18,306 bases of DNA from positions 1-18,306 of the forward strand of contig JAUYHV010000089.1 of NCBI GenBank assembly GCA_030689845.1, in the 5' to 3' direction. The translations under genes and the position numbers were made by a program. Of the stretch, positions 6,512-13,339 are shown in pieces. The notes beneath the pieces are model-generated. The model saw only the letters and a list, made by a program, of their open reading frames with translations. It was not told the origin of the DNA and made no database searches. Position 1 is the stretch's first letter; every line of letters begins with the position of its first letter. The DNA is from Dehalococcoidia bacterium (GTDB taxonomy: Bacteria > Chloroflexota > Dehalococcoidia > JACQUA01).

Positions 6512-9274
6512 TCAGCTTAAAACAGTCCTTCTTGAGCGTTTAAATGCTTTAATAATTTCATGGGCCGACAGGAAAATAGCTGCCGCAATAATTACGGTTA
6601 TCCAGTCGCCAGGGGTTAAAGGCGCAAATCCCATGAAACTGTTGATTTTCGGAGTGTATACAATAATTGTTATTAATCCGAGGGATATAACGATGGTCCA
6701 GAGCAGCTTTTTATTCGTCCAAAATCCGCTTCCAATCAGGGTATTGAAATCATACCTCCTGGATAAAATGTTTATAAACTGGCAGGCAGCGATGGTAACA
6801 TAGCTTATTGTAGTAGCCCTCGGGTATAAAATATGGGACATAGTGAGTTCCGCTCCGGAGCGGTAAATAAAGAAACCAAAATTAGCAAAACCCAGCGTCC
6901 CCATTAGAAGCCCCAAAAAAAGAATTTCGGACATAGTACCCCGGTTCAGGATGTGGTCTTTCTGCCTCCTGGGTCGGGAAGTCATCAAATCCCTGGGGCC
7001 GGGGTCAAAAGTAAGTGCAGTAAGAGGCAGGTTTTCCGCCAGTAAATCAATGGCCAGTATCTGTATCACAAGTATGGGAACCGGCCAGCCGAACAGGGCT
7101 ACACCAGCCAAACCCAGGAGAACAATCGTCAGTTCTGCCCCATTGGCGGTCAGGGAAGCGATTATTGTTTTTTTCAGGTTATTATAAATAGTCCTGCCTT
7201 CCCGGATAGCATAAACAAGGGTTGAAAAGCTGTCATCCAGGATCACGAGTTCGGACGCTTCCTTGGCAACATCGGTCCCGATGCCTCCCATGGCTACACC
7301 TATATGGGCGCTTTTCAGGGCCGGGGCATCGTTGACTCCGTCCCCGGTTACCGCCACTACATCTCCATTGCCCTTCAGGACATCCACAATCCTTAATTTG
7401 TCCTCGGGGGAAACCCGCGAAAAAATAACAGAGTCATTGGTTTCCATTATTTTTAAAAGCTCGCTGTCACCGGTTTCAGACAACTCTTCTCCGGTAAGCA
7501 CCACTACATCTTCGTCTTCACGGGACAGGTGGATTTGCTTCCCTATAGCCTGGGCAGTAATCGCATGGTCACCGGTCATTATAAAGGTCTTAATATGCGC
7601 TTCACGGGCACTATCAATTGCTTCTCTGACACCATCCTTCGGAGGGTCATTCATGGCCATCAAACCCAGGAAGGTTATGTTATTTTCCGCTTCTTCCATA
7701 TCGTAATCATGCGTTCCATCCCGTAACTCCCTGTACCCAAAAGCCAGGACGCGCATGGCTTTTTTTGAATATTCAACATTTAAACCATTCAACATCTCCC
7801 TGTCCTCGTCGTTAAGTTCAACAGCTTTACCGCGTTTATATAAATACTTACCGACGGAAAGGACTGAATCTATTGCCCCTTTCATGCAAAGTACTTTTTT
7901 ATTATCAAATTGCCTTATGGAACTCATCCTTTTTCGCTCTGAATCAAAAGGAAACTCTTTAAGCTCCGGGTTCTCCTCATCTTCCCTGGGGGAACACATG
8001 CCCAATTTGGTTGACACCGTGATTAACGCTGCCTCCGTCGGGTCCCCGATAGCGTACCAGCCGGGGTGGTCCTTGTCCGGTTCCCTTATTTGAGCATTTG
8101 ATGCCATGGTAGCAGTATCGAGCAATATTTCAATTTTACCGATTTCTTCCCCGGTCAGTTCCTTGCCCCGGGAGTCAAGGATTTTTCCCTCCGGCTCATA
8201 ACCGACTCCGGTAACATCATACTGGGAACCATCAAACCAGATGTATTTTACGGTCATCTCGTTTTTCGTCAAAGTGCCGGTTTTATCGGTACAGATGATG
8301 TTAGTTGAACCTAAAGTTTCAACCGATGAAAGTTTTTTTACAACGGCATTCCGTTTCGCAAGGTGGGCGACCCCATTAGAAAGGGCAACGGTTATTTGCA
8401 TGGGAAGGGCCTGGGGTACGACCGATACGGCAATTCCAAGGGCAGAAACCAGGGCCAGGTACGAACCGAGGCCCTGCCAGAACGCAACCACGAACACAAG
8501 ACAGGAAACAATTACTGCGAAAACGGTTATCCTGTTGGCAATAGATTCCATTTCCAGGTGCAAAGGAGATTTCGCCTTTTTCCCGGCCTGGGTCAGATTC
8601 GCAATCGTCCCGAGTTCCGTTTTCATGCCCGTTGCAACCACCACCCCTTTGGCATTGCCCGCAGCGACAGAGGTTCCCAAAAAAGCCATGTTATCCCTGT
8701 CTGCCAGGGACGACTTCTTATTTATCCTCTTGCTGTGTTTTTCCTGGGGCATCGACTCGCCGGTCAGGGAGAAATCATTTGTCCTCAGGTTAAAAGATTC
8801 AATAATGCGGATATCCGCCGGTATCTTGTCACCTGCCTCGAGGAATATGACATCACCCGGGACCAGTTTCTCCTGGGGAAGTTCCGTTAACTCGTTATCT
8901 CTGAATACTTTTGCGGGGGATAGAACCAGCGTTTTCAATGATTCCATGATGCGCTCTGCTTTGTGTTCCTGGAAATACCCTATAAAGGCATTTATCAGGA
9001 CAATAATAAACATTATCACCCCACCCCTGTAACTCCCAATCGCAAAAGAAATGATGCCCGCAATTATAAGGATAATAACCAGAACATCTTTGAATTGAAG
9101 AAAGAACTGCAGCCATCCCGGCATCCTTGACGATTCGGTAAGACGGTTTTCCCCATATTGGAGCAGCCTTTTTTGTGCTTCCTCACGGGAAAGACCCTGT
9201 TCCCCTGTTTTTAGCGTTTCCAGGGTGTCTTTTGCCGTTTTTAAATAAAACCGATTAACGGTCTCTTTATCCAT
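6512..9274 (-). CDS. P2-type cation-transporting ATPase with unusual ion-binding residues
   Basis: This 920-residue protein has the full Ca2+-ATPase-like (P2) layout: N-terminal cation ATPase domain, actuator loop TGES (171-174), M4, phosphorylation loop with Asp330 in CTDKTGTLT, nucleotide-domain MKGA (464-467), TGDH (567-570), hinge GDGVNDAPALK (644-654), then M5-M10. It should pump a cation across the cytoplasmic membrane at the cost of ATP. The catalytic machinery is complete. The ion site differs from SERCA: M4 reads PQALP (287-291) instead of PEGLP, so the ligand Glu is Gln288. M5 keeps N711 and E714. M6 reads IDLLAENLP, giving D743, A746 and E747 where SERCA has N796, T799 and D800. 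Calcium specificity should therefore not be assumed. The ATG at 9274 is preceded by an in-frame TGA only one codon upstream, so no longer start exists, although its ribosome binding site is weak. It lies between an Isf-like flavoprotein gene and an EamA gene on the same strand. Confidence 0.93.
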   Translation of the reverse strand: MDKETVNRFYLKTAKDTLETLKTGEQGLSREEAQKRLLQYGENRLTESSRMPGWLQFFLQFKDVLVIILIIAGIISFAIGSYRGGVIMFIIVLINAFIGYFQEHKAERIMESLKTLVLSPAKVFRDNELTELPQEKLVPGDVIFLEAGDKIPADIRIIESFNLRTNDFSLTGESMPQEKHSKRINKKSSLADRDNMAFLGTSVAAGNAKGVVVATGMKTELGTIANLTQAGKKAKSPLHLEMESIANRITVFAVIVSCLVFVVAFWQGLGSYLALVSALGIAVSVVPQALPMQITVALSNGVAHLAKRNAVVKKLSSVETLGSTNIICTDKTGTLTKNEMTVKYIWFDGSQYDVTGVGYEPEGKILDSRGKELTGEEIGKIEILLDTATMASNAQIREPDKDHPGWYAIGDPTEAALITVSTKLGMCSPREDEENPELKEFPFDSERKRMSSIRQFDNKKVLCMKGAIDSVLSVGKYLYKRGKAVELNDEDREMLNGLNVEYSKKAMRVLAFGYRELRDGTHDYDMEEAENNITFLGLMAMNDPPKDGVREAIDSAREAHIKTFIMTGDHAITAQAIGKQIHLSREDEDVVVLTGEELSETGDSELLKIMETNDSVIFSRVSPEDKLRIVDVLKGNGDVVAVTGDGVNDAPALKSAHIGVAMGGIGTDVAKEASELVILDDSFSTLVYAIREGRTIYNNLKKTIIASLTANGAELTIVLLGLAGVALFGWPVPILVIQILAIDLLAENLPLTALTFDPGPRDLMTSRPRRQKDHILNRGTMSEILFLGLLMGTLGFANFGFFIYRSGAELTMSHILYPRATTISYVTIAACQFINILSRRYDFNTLIGSGFWTNKKLLWTIVISLGLITIIVYTPKINSFMGFAPLTPGDWITVIIAAAIFLSAHEIIKAFKRSRRTVLS

Positions 9275-9304
9275 GTATCAATTTCGTACTTTTCTCAAGT
9301 TAGT

Positions 9305-9336
9305 AACCTCCCCGTCATAATTATCCCGGGAAGGTT
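9305..9336 (-). other. Hairpin in the leader of the P-type ATPase gene
   Basis: AACCTCCCCG (9305-9314) and CGGGAAGGTT (9327-9336) form a 10-bp stem with one mismatch or wobble and a 12-nt AT-rich loop, about 30 nt upstream of the ATPase start. No T tract follows on either strand, so it is not a normal terminator. It could be a processing or regulatory hairpin. Functional assignment is speculative. Confidence 0.35.
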
Positions 9337-9440
9337 GAAAAGTAATTGGGTGATTGACGGTAATAGAAAGAATTTTGCCCGCATACCGGCACCGGTGGAT
9401 ATACTGTTTTATTCCGGTCACATAAGGTTAAGAAATGTAT

Positions 9441-10259
9441 TCAGGCTTTCGGCTCTACCAGCGTAATCTTGCCTTCTTTTACCATTCTCTCCAGGTAAGA
9501 ACCGGGCGCCGGCTTCTCCATGGACCGCCTGTAGGTGGCGATCCCGGGAATCTTTTCTCCCGAGTCCTCCAGCCCTTTCAGTCCATACTTAACGATCCGG
9601 GAAATCGTGGCCACGTTCCTCCCCAGGTTCCGGGTCGAGGTCATCTGAGCCCTTCCCAGTACGGGGTTCACGTCCCGGGAAACACTGTCGAAAGCGGAAA
9701 CTGAAGGAGAAAACGCCCCGCTGGCCATTCCCGCCACCAGGCAGCTCGTCGGGAGATATTCAGTTGAGGTCGCTCCCGCTATAATCATTCCCAGGGATAA
9801 ACCCCAGCGCCACAGGGTCTGTGTAACCACTTCCTGTCCTTCCCAGATACCCCCAGCCACAGCTATGGCTCCCAGGACCTTGTTCCTCAAGCGGTAGGAA
9901 ATCTCGGTCATAGGATAGGGACACAAGGGGGCACATTTTTCCAGTAGGCACTTGAGCCGGGCCGATACGTTCCAGGTATAGACCGGGCTGCCTATGATTA
10001 ACCCGTCCGCTTTCATAATCTCTTTAATTATGGGATCGGCATCCTGGTGGTTGTAACAAACCACATCTTCAGTTGACCCCTTTACGTCACCTCTGCACAA
10101 ACCGCATCCATCACAAGGCTGTAAATCGTAGTCCGCGAGGGATATCAACTTCGTCTTCACACCGTTTAGTTCCCCTGCCGCCTTTAACGATTCCTCGACG
10201 AGTCTTTCCGTGTTTGCGTGACGCGGGCTTCCTGAAATGCCAAGAATATTAATTTCCAA
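9441..10259 (-). CDS. Iron-sulfur flavoprotein / NADPH-dependent FMN reductase family
   Basis: A 272-residue flavodoxin-fold protein. The FMN phosphate loop is GISGSPRHANTERL (residues 8-20), and the second flavin loop is GSPVYTWNVSA (90-100), the family's GSPVYxxxxSA signature. Between them is a compact cysteine motif, C49-x2-C52-x2-C55, with C68 12 residues later. This resembles the Isf-type [4Fe-4S] motif of anaerobes (CX2CX2CX4-7C) but with a longer final gap. Isf proteins pass electrons between ferredoxin and other acceptors in the cytoplasm and are linked to oxidative stress in anaerobes. The protein is longer than minimal Isf by a C-terminal tail from about residue 190. The start is TTG at 10259, supported by GGAGGT at 10265-10270 with 5-nt spacing. 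It is the first gene of a minus-strand run with the P-type ATPase, 166 nt away. The physiological electron partner is unknown. Confidence 0.85.
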   Translation of the reverse strand: MEINILGISGSPRHANTERLVEESLKAAGELNGVKTKLISLADYDLQPCDGCGLCRGDVKGSTEDVVCYNHQDADPIIKEIMKADGLIIGSPVYTWNVSARLKCLLEKCAPLCPYPMTEISYRLRNKVLGAIAVAGGIWEGQEVVTQTLWRWGLSLGMIIAGATSTEYLPTSCLVAGMASGAFSPSVSAFDSVSRDVNPVLGRAQMTSTRNLGRNVATISRIVKYGLKGLEDSGEKIPGIATYRRSMEKPAPGSYLERMVKEGKITLVEPKA

Positions 10260-10264
10260 CTTAA

Positions 10265-10270
10265 ACCTCC
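10265..10270 (-). promoter_or_regulatory. Ribosome binding site fixing the TTG start of the flavoprotein
   Basis: On the minus strand GGAGGT lies 5 nt before TTG at 10259-10257. There is no competing ATG at proper spacing, so this site decides the start. Confidence 0.8.
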
Positions 10271-10654
10271 ATTTATTTTAAGTTTAACGAGACTGTTTTT
10301 TACTTAAAGAAAACCTCATAAAGTCCACTCATTCAGGCAGCCTTGCATAAACCAGGCAAGTCATTCCAAAATCGATAATGATTCATGTTCCAGGCATTAA
10401 GACGGAATATCGTGCAATGTAATACTACTAATAAATCGCCATTATCATACCAATAACCGCGTGTAAATGCATTTTTCCGCTGGTTCAATCTTTTAAGAAG
10501 TAAATGAAATCCTGGGAAGCCTGCACTGGAGGTTAGATATATAAAAAACTGGTATAATGTATCATATCCGGGCTGATAACAATCCGCGTGTGTTACGCAG
10601 GACACTCCACGGAAACAGCGTGAAAAAAGAAATAGTAACCCTGAAGGAGTTGCA
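10271..10654. other. Intergenic region between divergent flavoprotein and Mo-hydroxylase genes
   Basis: This 384-nt AT-rich stretch separates divergently transcribed units. I see no convincing gene in it. The minus-strand reading frame that crosses it continues deep into the Mo-hydroxylase gene and is a shadow. It holds the likely plus-strand promoter at 10550-10558 and a leader of about 90 nt. Promoters for the minus-strand flavoprotein must also lie here but are not clear by eye. Confidence 0.6.
10550..10558 (+). promoter_or_regulatory. Extended -10 promoter candidate for the Mo-hydroxylase unit
   Basis: TGG followed by a perfect TATAAT (10553-10558) sits 96 nt before the Mo-hydroxylase ATG. 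The -35 position holds only AGGTTA, so this would be an extended -10 promoter. The predicted leader (about 10565-10654) can form local stems such as CGTGTGT with ACA-ctc-CACG around 10584-10613. Confidence 0.5.
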
Positions 10655-12946
10655 ATGAACAAATACTCTGTAATAGGTAAGAATGTCCCCAACATTGACG
10701 GCTTTGATAAAGCTACCGGTGTTGCTAAATATACCACAGATATTACGTTACCCAACATGTTATGGGGGAAAATATTACGAAGCCCGCACCCCCATGCAAA
10801 GATTTTGAACATTGACACAAGCCTGGCTGATAATCTTCCGGGGGTCAAAGCCGTGGTCACCGGCAAAGATACCATTGGGAAAAAAATGGGTATCTGGCGG
10901 CGATTTCCCGAGTTTTGCGACGAGGAGATTCTCTGCCGCGACAAAGTTCGGTACATCGGGGATGCTGTAGCCGCTGTAGCTGCTGTTGACGAGGATATTG
11001 CCGAGGAAGCAATCGGCCTGATAAAAGTTAAATACGAAATTCTGCCTGCAGTCTTCGACCCCATGGAGGCCATCAAGGAAGACGCCCCCTGCATTCATGA
11101 TGGAGTTGAACTCAATATTAACGTAACCCGCCATATAGAATGGGGAGACGTGGATGAAGGGTTTAAAAAATGCGACCATATACGGGAAGACACCTTTTTC
11201 TGCACGTCTATGGCCCATGTGTGTATGGAAACCCATAATACCGTTGCCAGCTTTGGGTACGACGGTAAACTCACGGTTTGGGCTTCAACCCAGTCGAATT
11301 ATTACACACAGGTACTGCTGGCAGAGATGCTCGGTTTGAAAGAAGGTGATGTCCGGGTAATAAAACCCCACGTCGGTGGCGGATGGGGAGGGAAACTCGA
11401 ACTCGACTCCACCCAGTTTATATCCTCCCTGATCTCTATGAAGCTGCATCAACCCGTAAAGATTATTTTAACCCGCGAGGAAGAGTTTATTGCTACAAGG
11501 CGGCGAACCCCCGTGCATTACATCACCAGGCTGGGGGCAAAAAAAGACGGTACCATTATGGCCCGGGAAGTCCGGGCTATAACCGATGGGGGCGCATACA
11601 CCGCCATGGGGGCTACGACCTTATACGTGACCGGTTTTTACTCGTTCTTTCCCTACAAGTACCCCAGTTACAGGTATGATGGCTACCGTGCCTACACCAA
11701 TATGGTCCCATCCTCCGCACTCCGCGGATTCGGCGCGCCCCAGGCATGCTTTGTAACCGAATCCCAGATGGATTTAATGGCCAGGGACCTCGGACTGGAC
11801 CCGATAGACTTCAGGCGTAAAAACGCAATGGAACCGAACTCGGTCATCCCCGACCAGGCCTTCATCCAGAGCTGCGGCATTCCTGAATGTTTAGACCAGA
11901 TAGAAGGGTTCATAAAAGAAAAAGGCAAACTTCCGCCGAACCACGGCATCGGGGTGGCCGGTTACGGATTTAACGCGGGCGGCATTTTTAACTGGTTCGA
12001 TACCCCGTATGCTTTCGCTGCGGCAGTTGTTAAGATCAGCGTTGACGGCAAAGTCGATCTCTTTACAGGGGCCTGTGATATAGGCCAGGGTTCGAACACA
12101 ACCCTTTCCATGATATGTGCCGAGGAACTTGGAGTACACCTTGAAGATGTCAGATTGCATACGGGCGACACCGCTACCTGCCCCCCGGACCTCGGAGCAT
12201 GGGCAAGCCGGGAAACCCTGATGAACGGAAACGCGGTGAAAGCCGCGGCTGCCGACGCCAAGAGACAATTGCTGGAATACGCTGCCGGTAAACTGGGAAT
12301 CAATATTGTCTACGACCTGGATATAAGGGACCACTGGGCCCACATAACCAACCGGCCGGAAAGAGGAATTTCTTACTTCGAACTGGTAAAAGAGGTAATC
12401 AGGTCCAAGGGCGGTCAGCAAATCACGGGCAACGGTGAGTACACTCCCCACAGGAAAGGCATGGTATCTCCAGCTTTCAGCTTCGGAGTCCAGGCTGTGG
12501 AAGTAAAAGTTGACCCGGAAACGGGTAAAGTAACATTGCTCAGCGCCACAACGGCCCATGACGGCGGTACCACGATAAATCCCCTTGGAGCCGAGGGGCA
12601 GCTTGAAGGTTCGGTATGCATGTCCGGCGCTTACGGTTTAACCGAATACTACCAGTCTAAGGATGGGAAGATTCTTAATGGTAACTTAAGGGACTACAAG
12701 CCCTTCCGGGCTGCCGACATGCCGAAAGTCAATATCCTCCAGGTGGACACGTATGAACCTGAAGGCCCCTTTGGCGCCAAGGAAGCAGGAGAGGGACTGG
12801 CAGTACCAACCCCGGGCGCCCTGGTCAATGCCATAGACAACGCCGTGGGTGTGCGTATAAAAGAGATGCCCATAACACCGGAAAAAATCCTGAAGGCCCT
12901 GAAAGAAAAGAAACTTCAGGAAAAGAAAACAGGTAAGAAAAGGTAA
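10655..12946 (+). CDS. Xanthine dehydrogenase-family molybdenum hydroxylase, catalytic (Mo-binding) subunit
   Basis: The product has 763 residues, close to HcrA/CoxL/XdhA catalytic subunits. The a/b hammerhead domain (residues 1-130) begins with GKNVPNIDGFDKATGVAKYTTDI and includes LRSPHPHAKIL. The MCD/molybdopterin domains follow: GGGWGGK (241-247), ALRGFGAPQ (355-363), DIGQGS (475-480), and GAKEAGEGLA (707-716), in which E713 aligns with the catalytic Glu of the family. These enzymes hydroxylate or reductively dehydroxylate aromatic or heteroaromatic substrates at Mo-MCD in the cytoplasm. The FeS and FAD subunits that normally carry electrons are not in the window. AAGGAG at 10642-10647 supports the ATG. 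The downstream 87-residue gene follows after 15 nt, so the two are translationally neighbouring. Possible identities are 4-hydroxybenzoyl-CoA reductase, furoyl-CoA dehydrogenase or purine hydroxylase-like. Family certain, substrate open. Confidence 0.93.
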   Translation: MNKYSVIGKNVPNIDGFDKATGVAKYTTDITLPNMLWGKILRSPHPHAKILNIDTSLADNLPGVKAVVTGKDTIGKKMGIWRRFPEFCDEEILCRDKVRYIGDAVAAVAAVDEDIAEEAIGLIKVKYEILPAVFDPMEAIKEDAPCIHDGVELNINVTRHIEWGDVDEGFKKCDHIREDTFFCTSMAHVCMETHNTVASFGYDGKLTVWASTQSNYYTQVLLAEMLGLKEGDVRVIKPHVGGGWGGKLELDSTQFISSLISMKLHQPVKIILTREEEFIATRRRTPVHYITRLGAKKDGTIMAREVRAITDGGAYTAMGATTLYVTGFYSFFPYKYPSYRYDGYRAYTNMVPSSALRGFGAPQACFVTESQMDLMARDLGLDPIDFRRKNAMEPNSVIPDQAFIQSCGIPECLDQIEGFIKEKGKLPPNHGIGVAGYGFNAGGIFNWFDTPYAFAAAVVKISVDGKVDLFTGACDIGQGSNTTLSMICAEELGVHLEDVRLHTGDTATCPPDLGAWASRETLMNGNAVKAAAADAKRQLLEYAAGKLGINIVYDLDIRDHWAHITNRPERGISYFELVKEVIRSKGGQQITGNGEYTPHRKGMVSPAFSFGVQAVEVKVDPETGKVTLLSATTAHDGGTTINPLGAEGQLEGSVCMSGAYGLTEYYQSKDGKILNGNLRDYKPFRAADMPKVNILQVDTYEPEGPFGAKEAGEGLAVPTPGALVNAIDNAVGVRIKEMPITPEKILKALKEKKLQEKKTGKKR

Positions 12947-12961
12947 ATCTGGAGGTTAAAA

Positions 12962-13225
12962 TTGAGTTATCATTGCGCTGTTTGCCATAAAGTTTCCATT
13001 ACTGCTCCAGACCTGGCCCGCCACATTATGGGACGGGGAGACAAACCTCACCGGGACTGGCTGGCATCAAAAGGCCTGAAGTATTCTGAGCTTCTTATAG
13101 CTCAAATGAAGACCTTCGGTGGTGAAGGGTATCACTCTCTTACAAAGGTCCTGCAAAACGAGACCTGGGTTGATGACGAAATACCCCCGGCGAAAAGTTC
13201 CGTGGGGACTGATTCGGAAAAATAA
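12962..13225 (+). CDS. Small Cys/His protein, candidate zinc- or FeS-binding partner of the Mo hydroxylase
   Basis: An 87-residue protein of unrecognised family. The TTG start is set by GGAGGT at 12951-12956 with 5-nt spacing, 15 nt after the Mo-hydroxylase stop, which strongly indicates co-transcription and real translation. The N-terminus carries C5-x2-C8 followed by H21 and H30 (YHCAVCHK, then LARHIMGRGDKPHRDW). This pattern resembles a small treble-clef or C2H2-like metal site. The middle (KGLKYSELLIAQMKTFGGEGYHSLTKVL) is likely helical and the tail is acidic and polar. No membrane segment or signal peptide is seen. It lacks the cysteine count of a [2Fe-2S] subunit, so it does not replace the missing electron-transfer subunit. 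Possible roles are chaperone or Mo-cofactor insertion factor, regulator, or structural subunit. All are inference. Confidence 0.75.
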   Translation: MSYHCAVCHKVSITAPDLARHIMGRGDKPHRDWLASKGLKYSELLIAQMKTFGGEGYHSLTKVLQNETWVDDEIPPAKSSVGTDSEK

Positions 13226-13279
13226 ATCCAGCGGTAACTCCAGGTAATTAACCCCACTCCCGCTGCTTTTCCCCCTTTA

Positions 13280-13330
13280 TAAAAAACTAAAGGGCAGAAG
13301 TTATCAACTTCTGCCCTTATTCGTTTCTGA
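13280..13330. terminator. Bidirectional intrinsic terminator between convergent units
   Basis: A perfect 13-bp stem, AAGGGCAGAAGTT (13290-13302) with AACTTCTGCCCTT (13306-13318), has a 3-nt ATC loop. On the minus strand it is followed by AGTTTTTTATAAA, a strong U tract ending the UbiD B transcript. On the plus strand the following ATTCGTTTCT is weaker but plausible for the Mo-hydroxylase unit. Confidence 0.9.
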
Positions 13331-13339
13331 TGGATTATA

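Noticed and set aside
8241..9032. Plus-strand frame of 263 codons inside the P-type ATPase
   Set aside because: It is antisense to conserved ATPase motifs (TGES, M4, DKTGT), has serine/threonine/phenylalanine-rich shadow composition and no ribosome binding site.
10333..11094. Long minus-strand frame of 253 codons across the Mo-hydroxylase start
   Set aside because: Most of it is antisense to the well-supported Mo-hydroxylase gene. Its unique C-terminal third has no recognisable motif. An old gene remnant cannot be excluded but is not supported.
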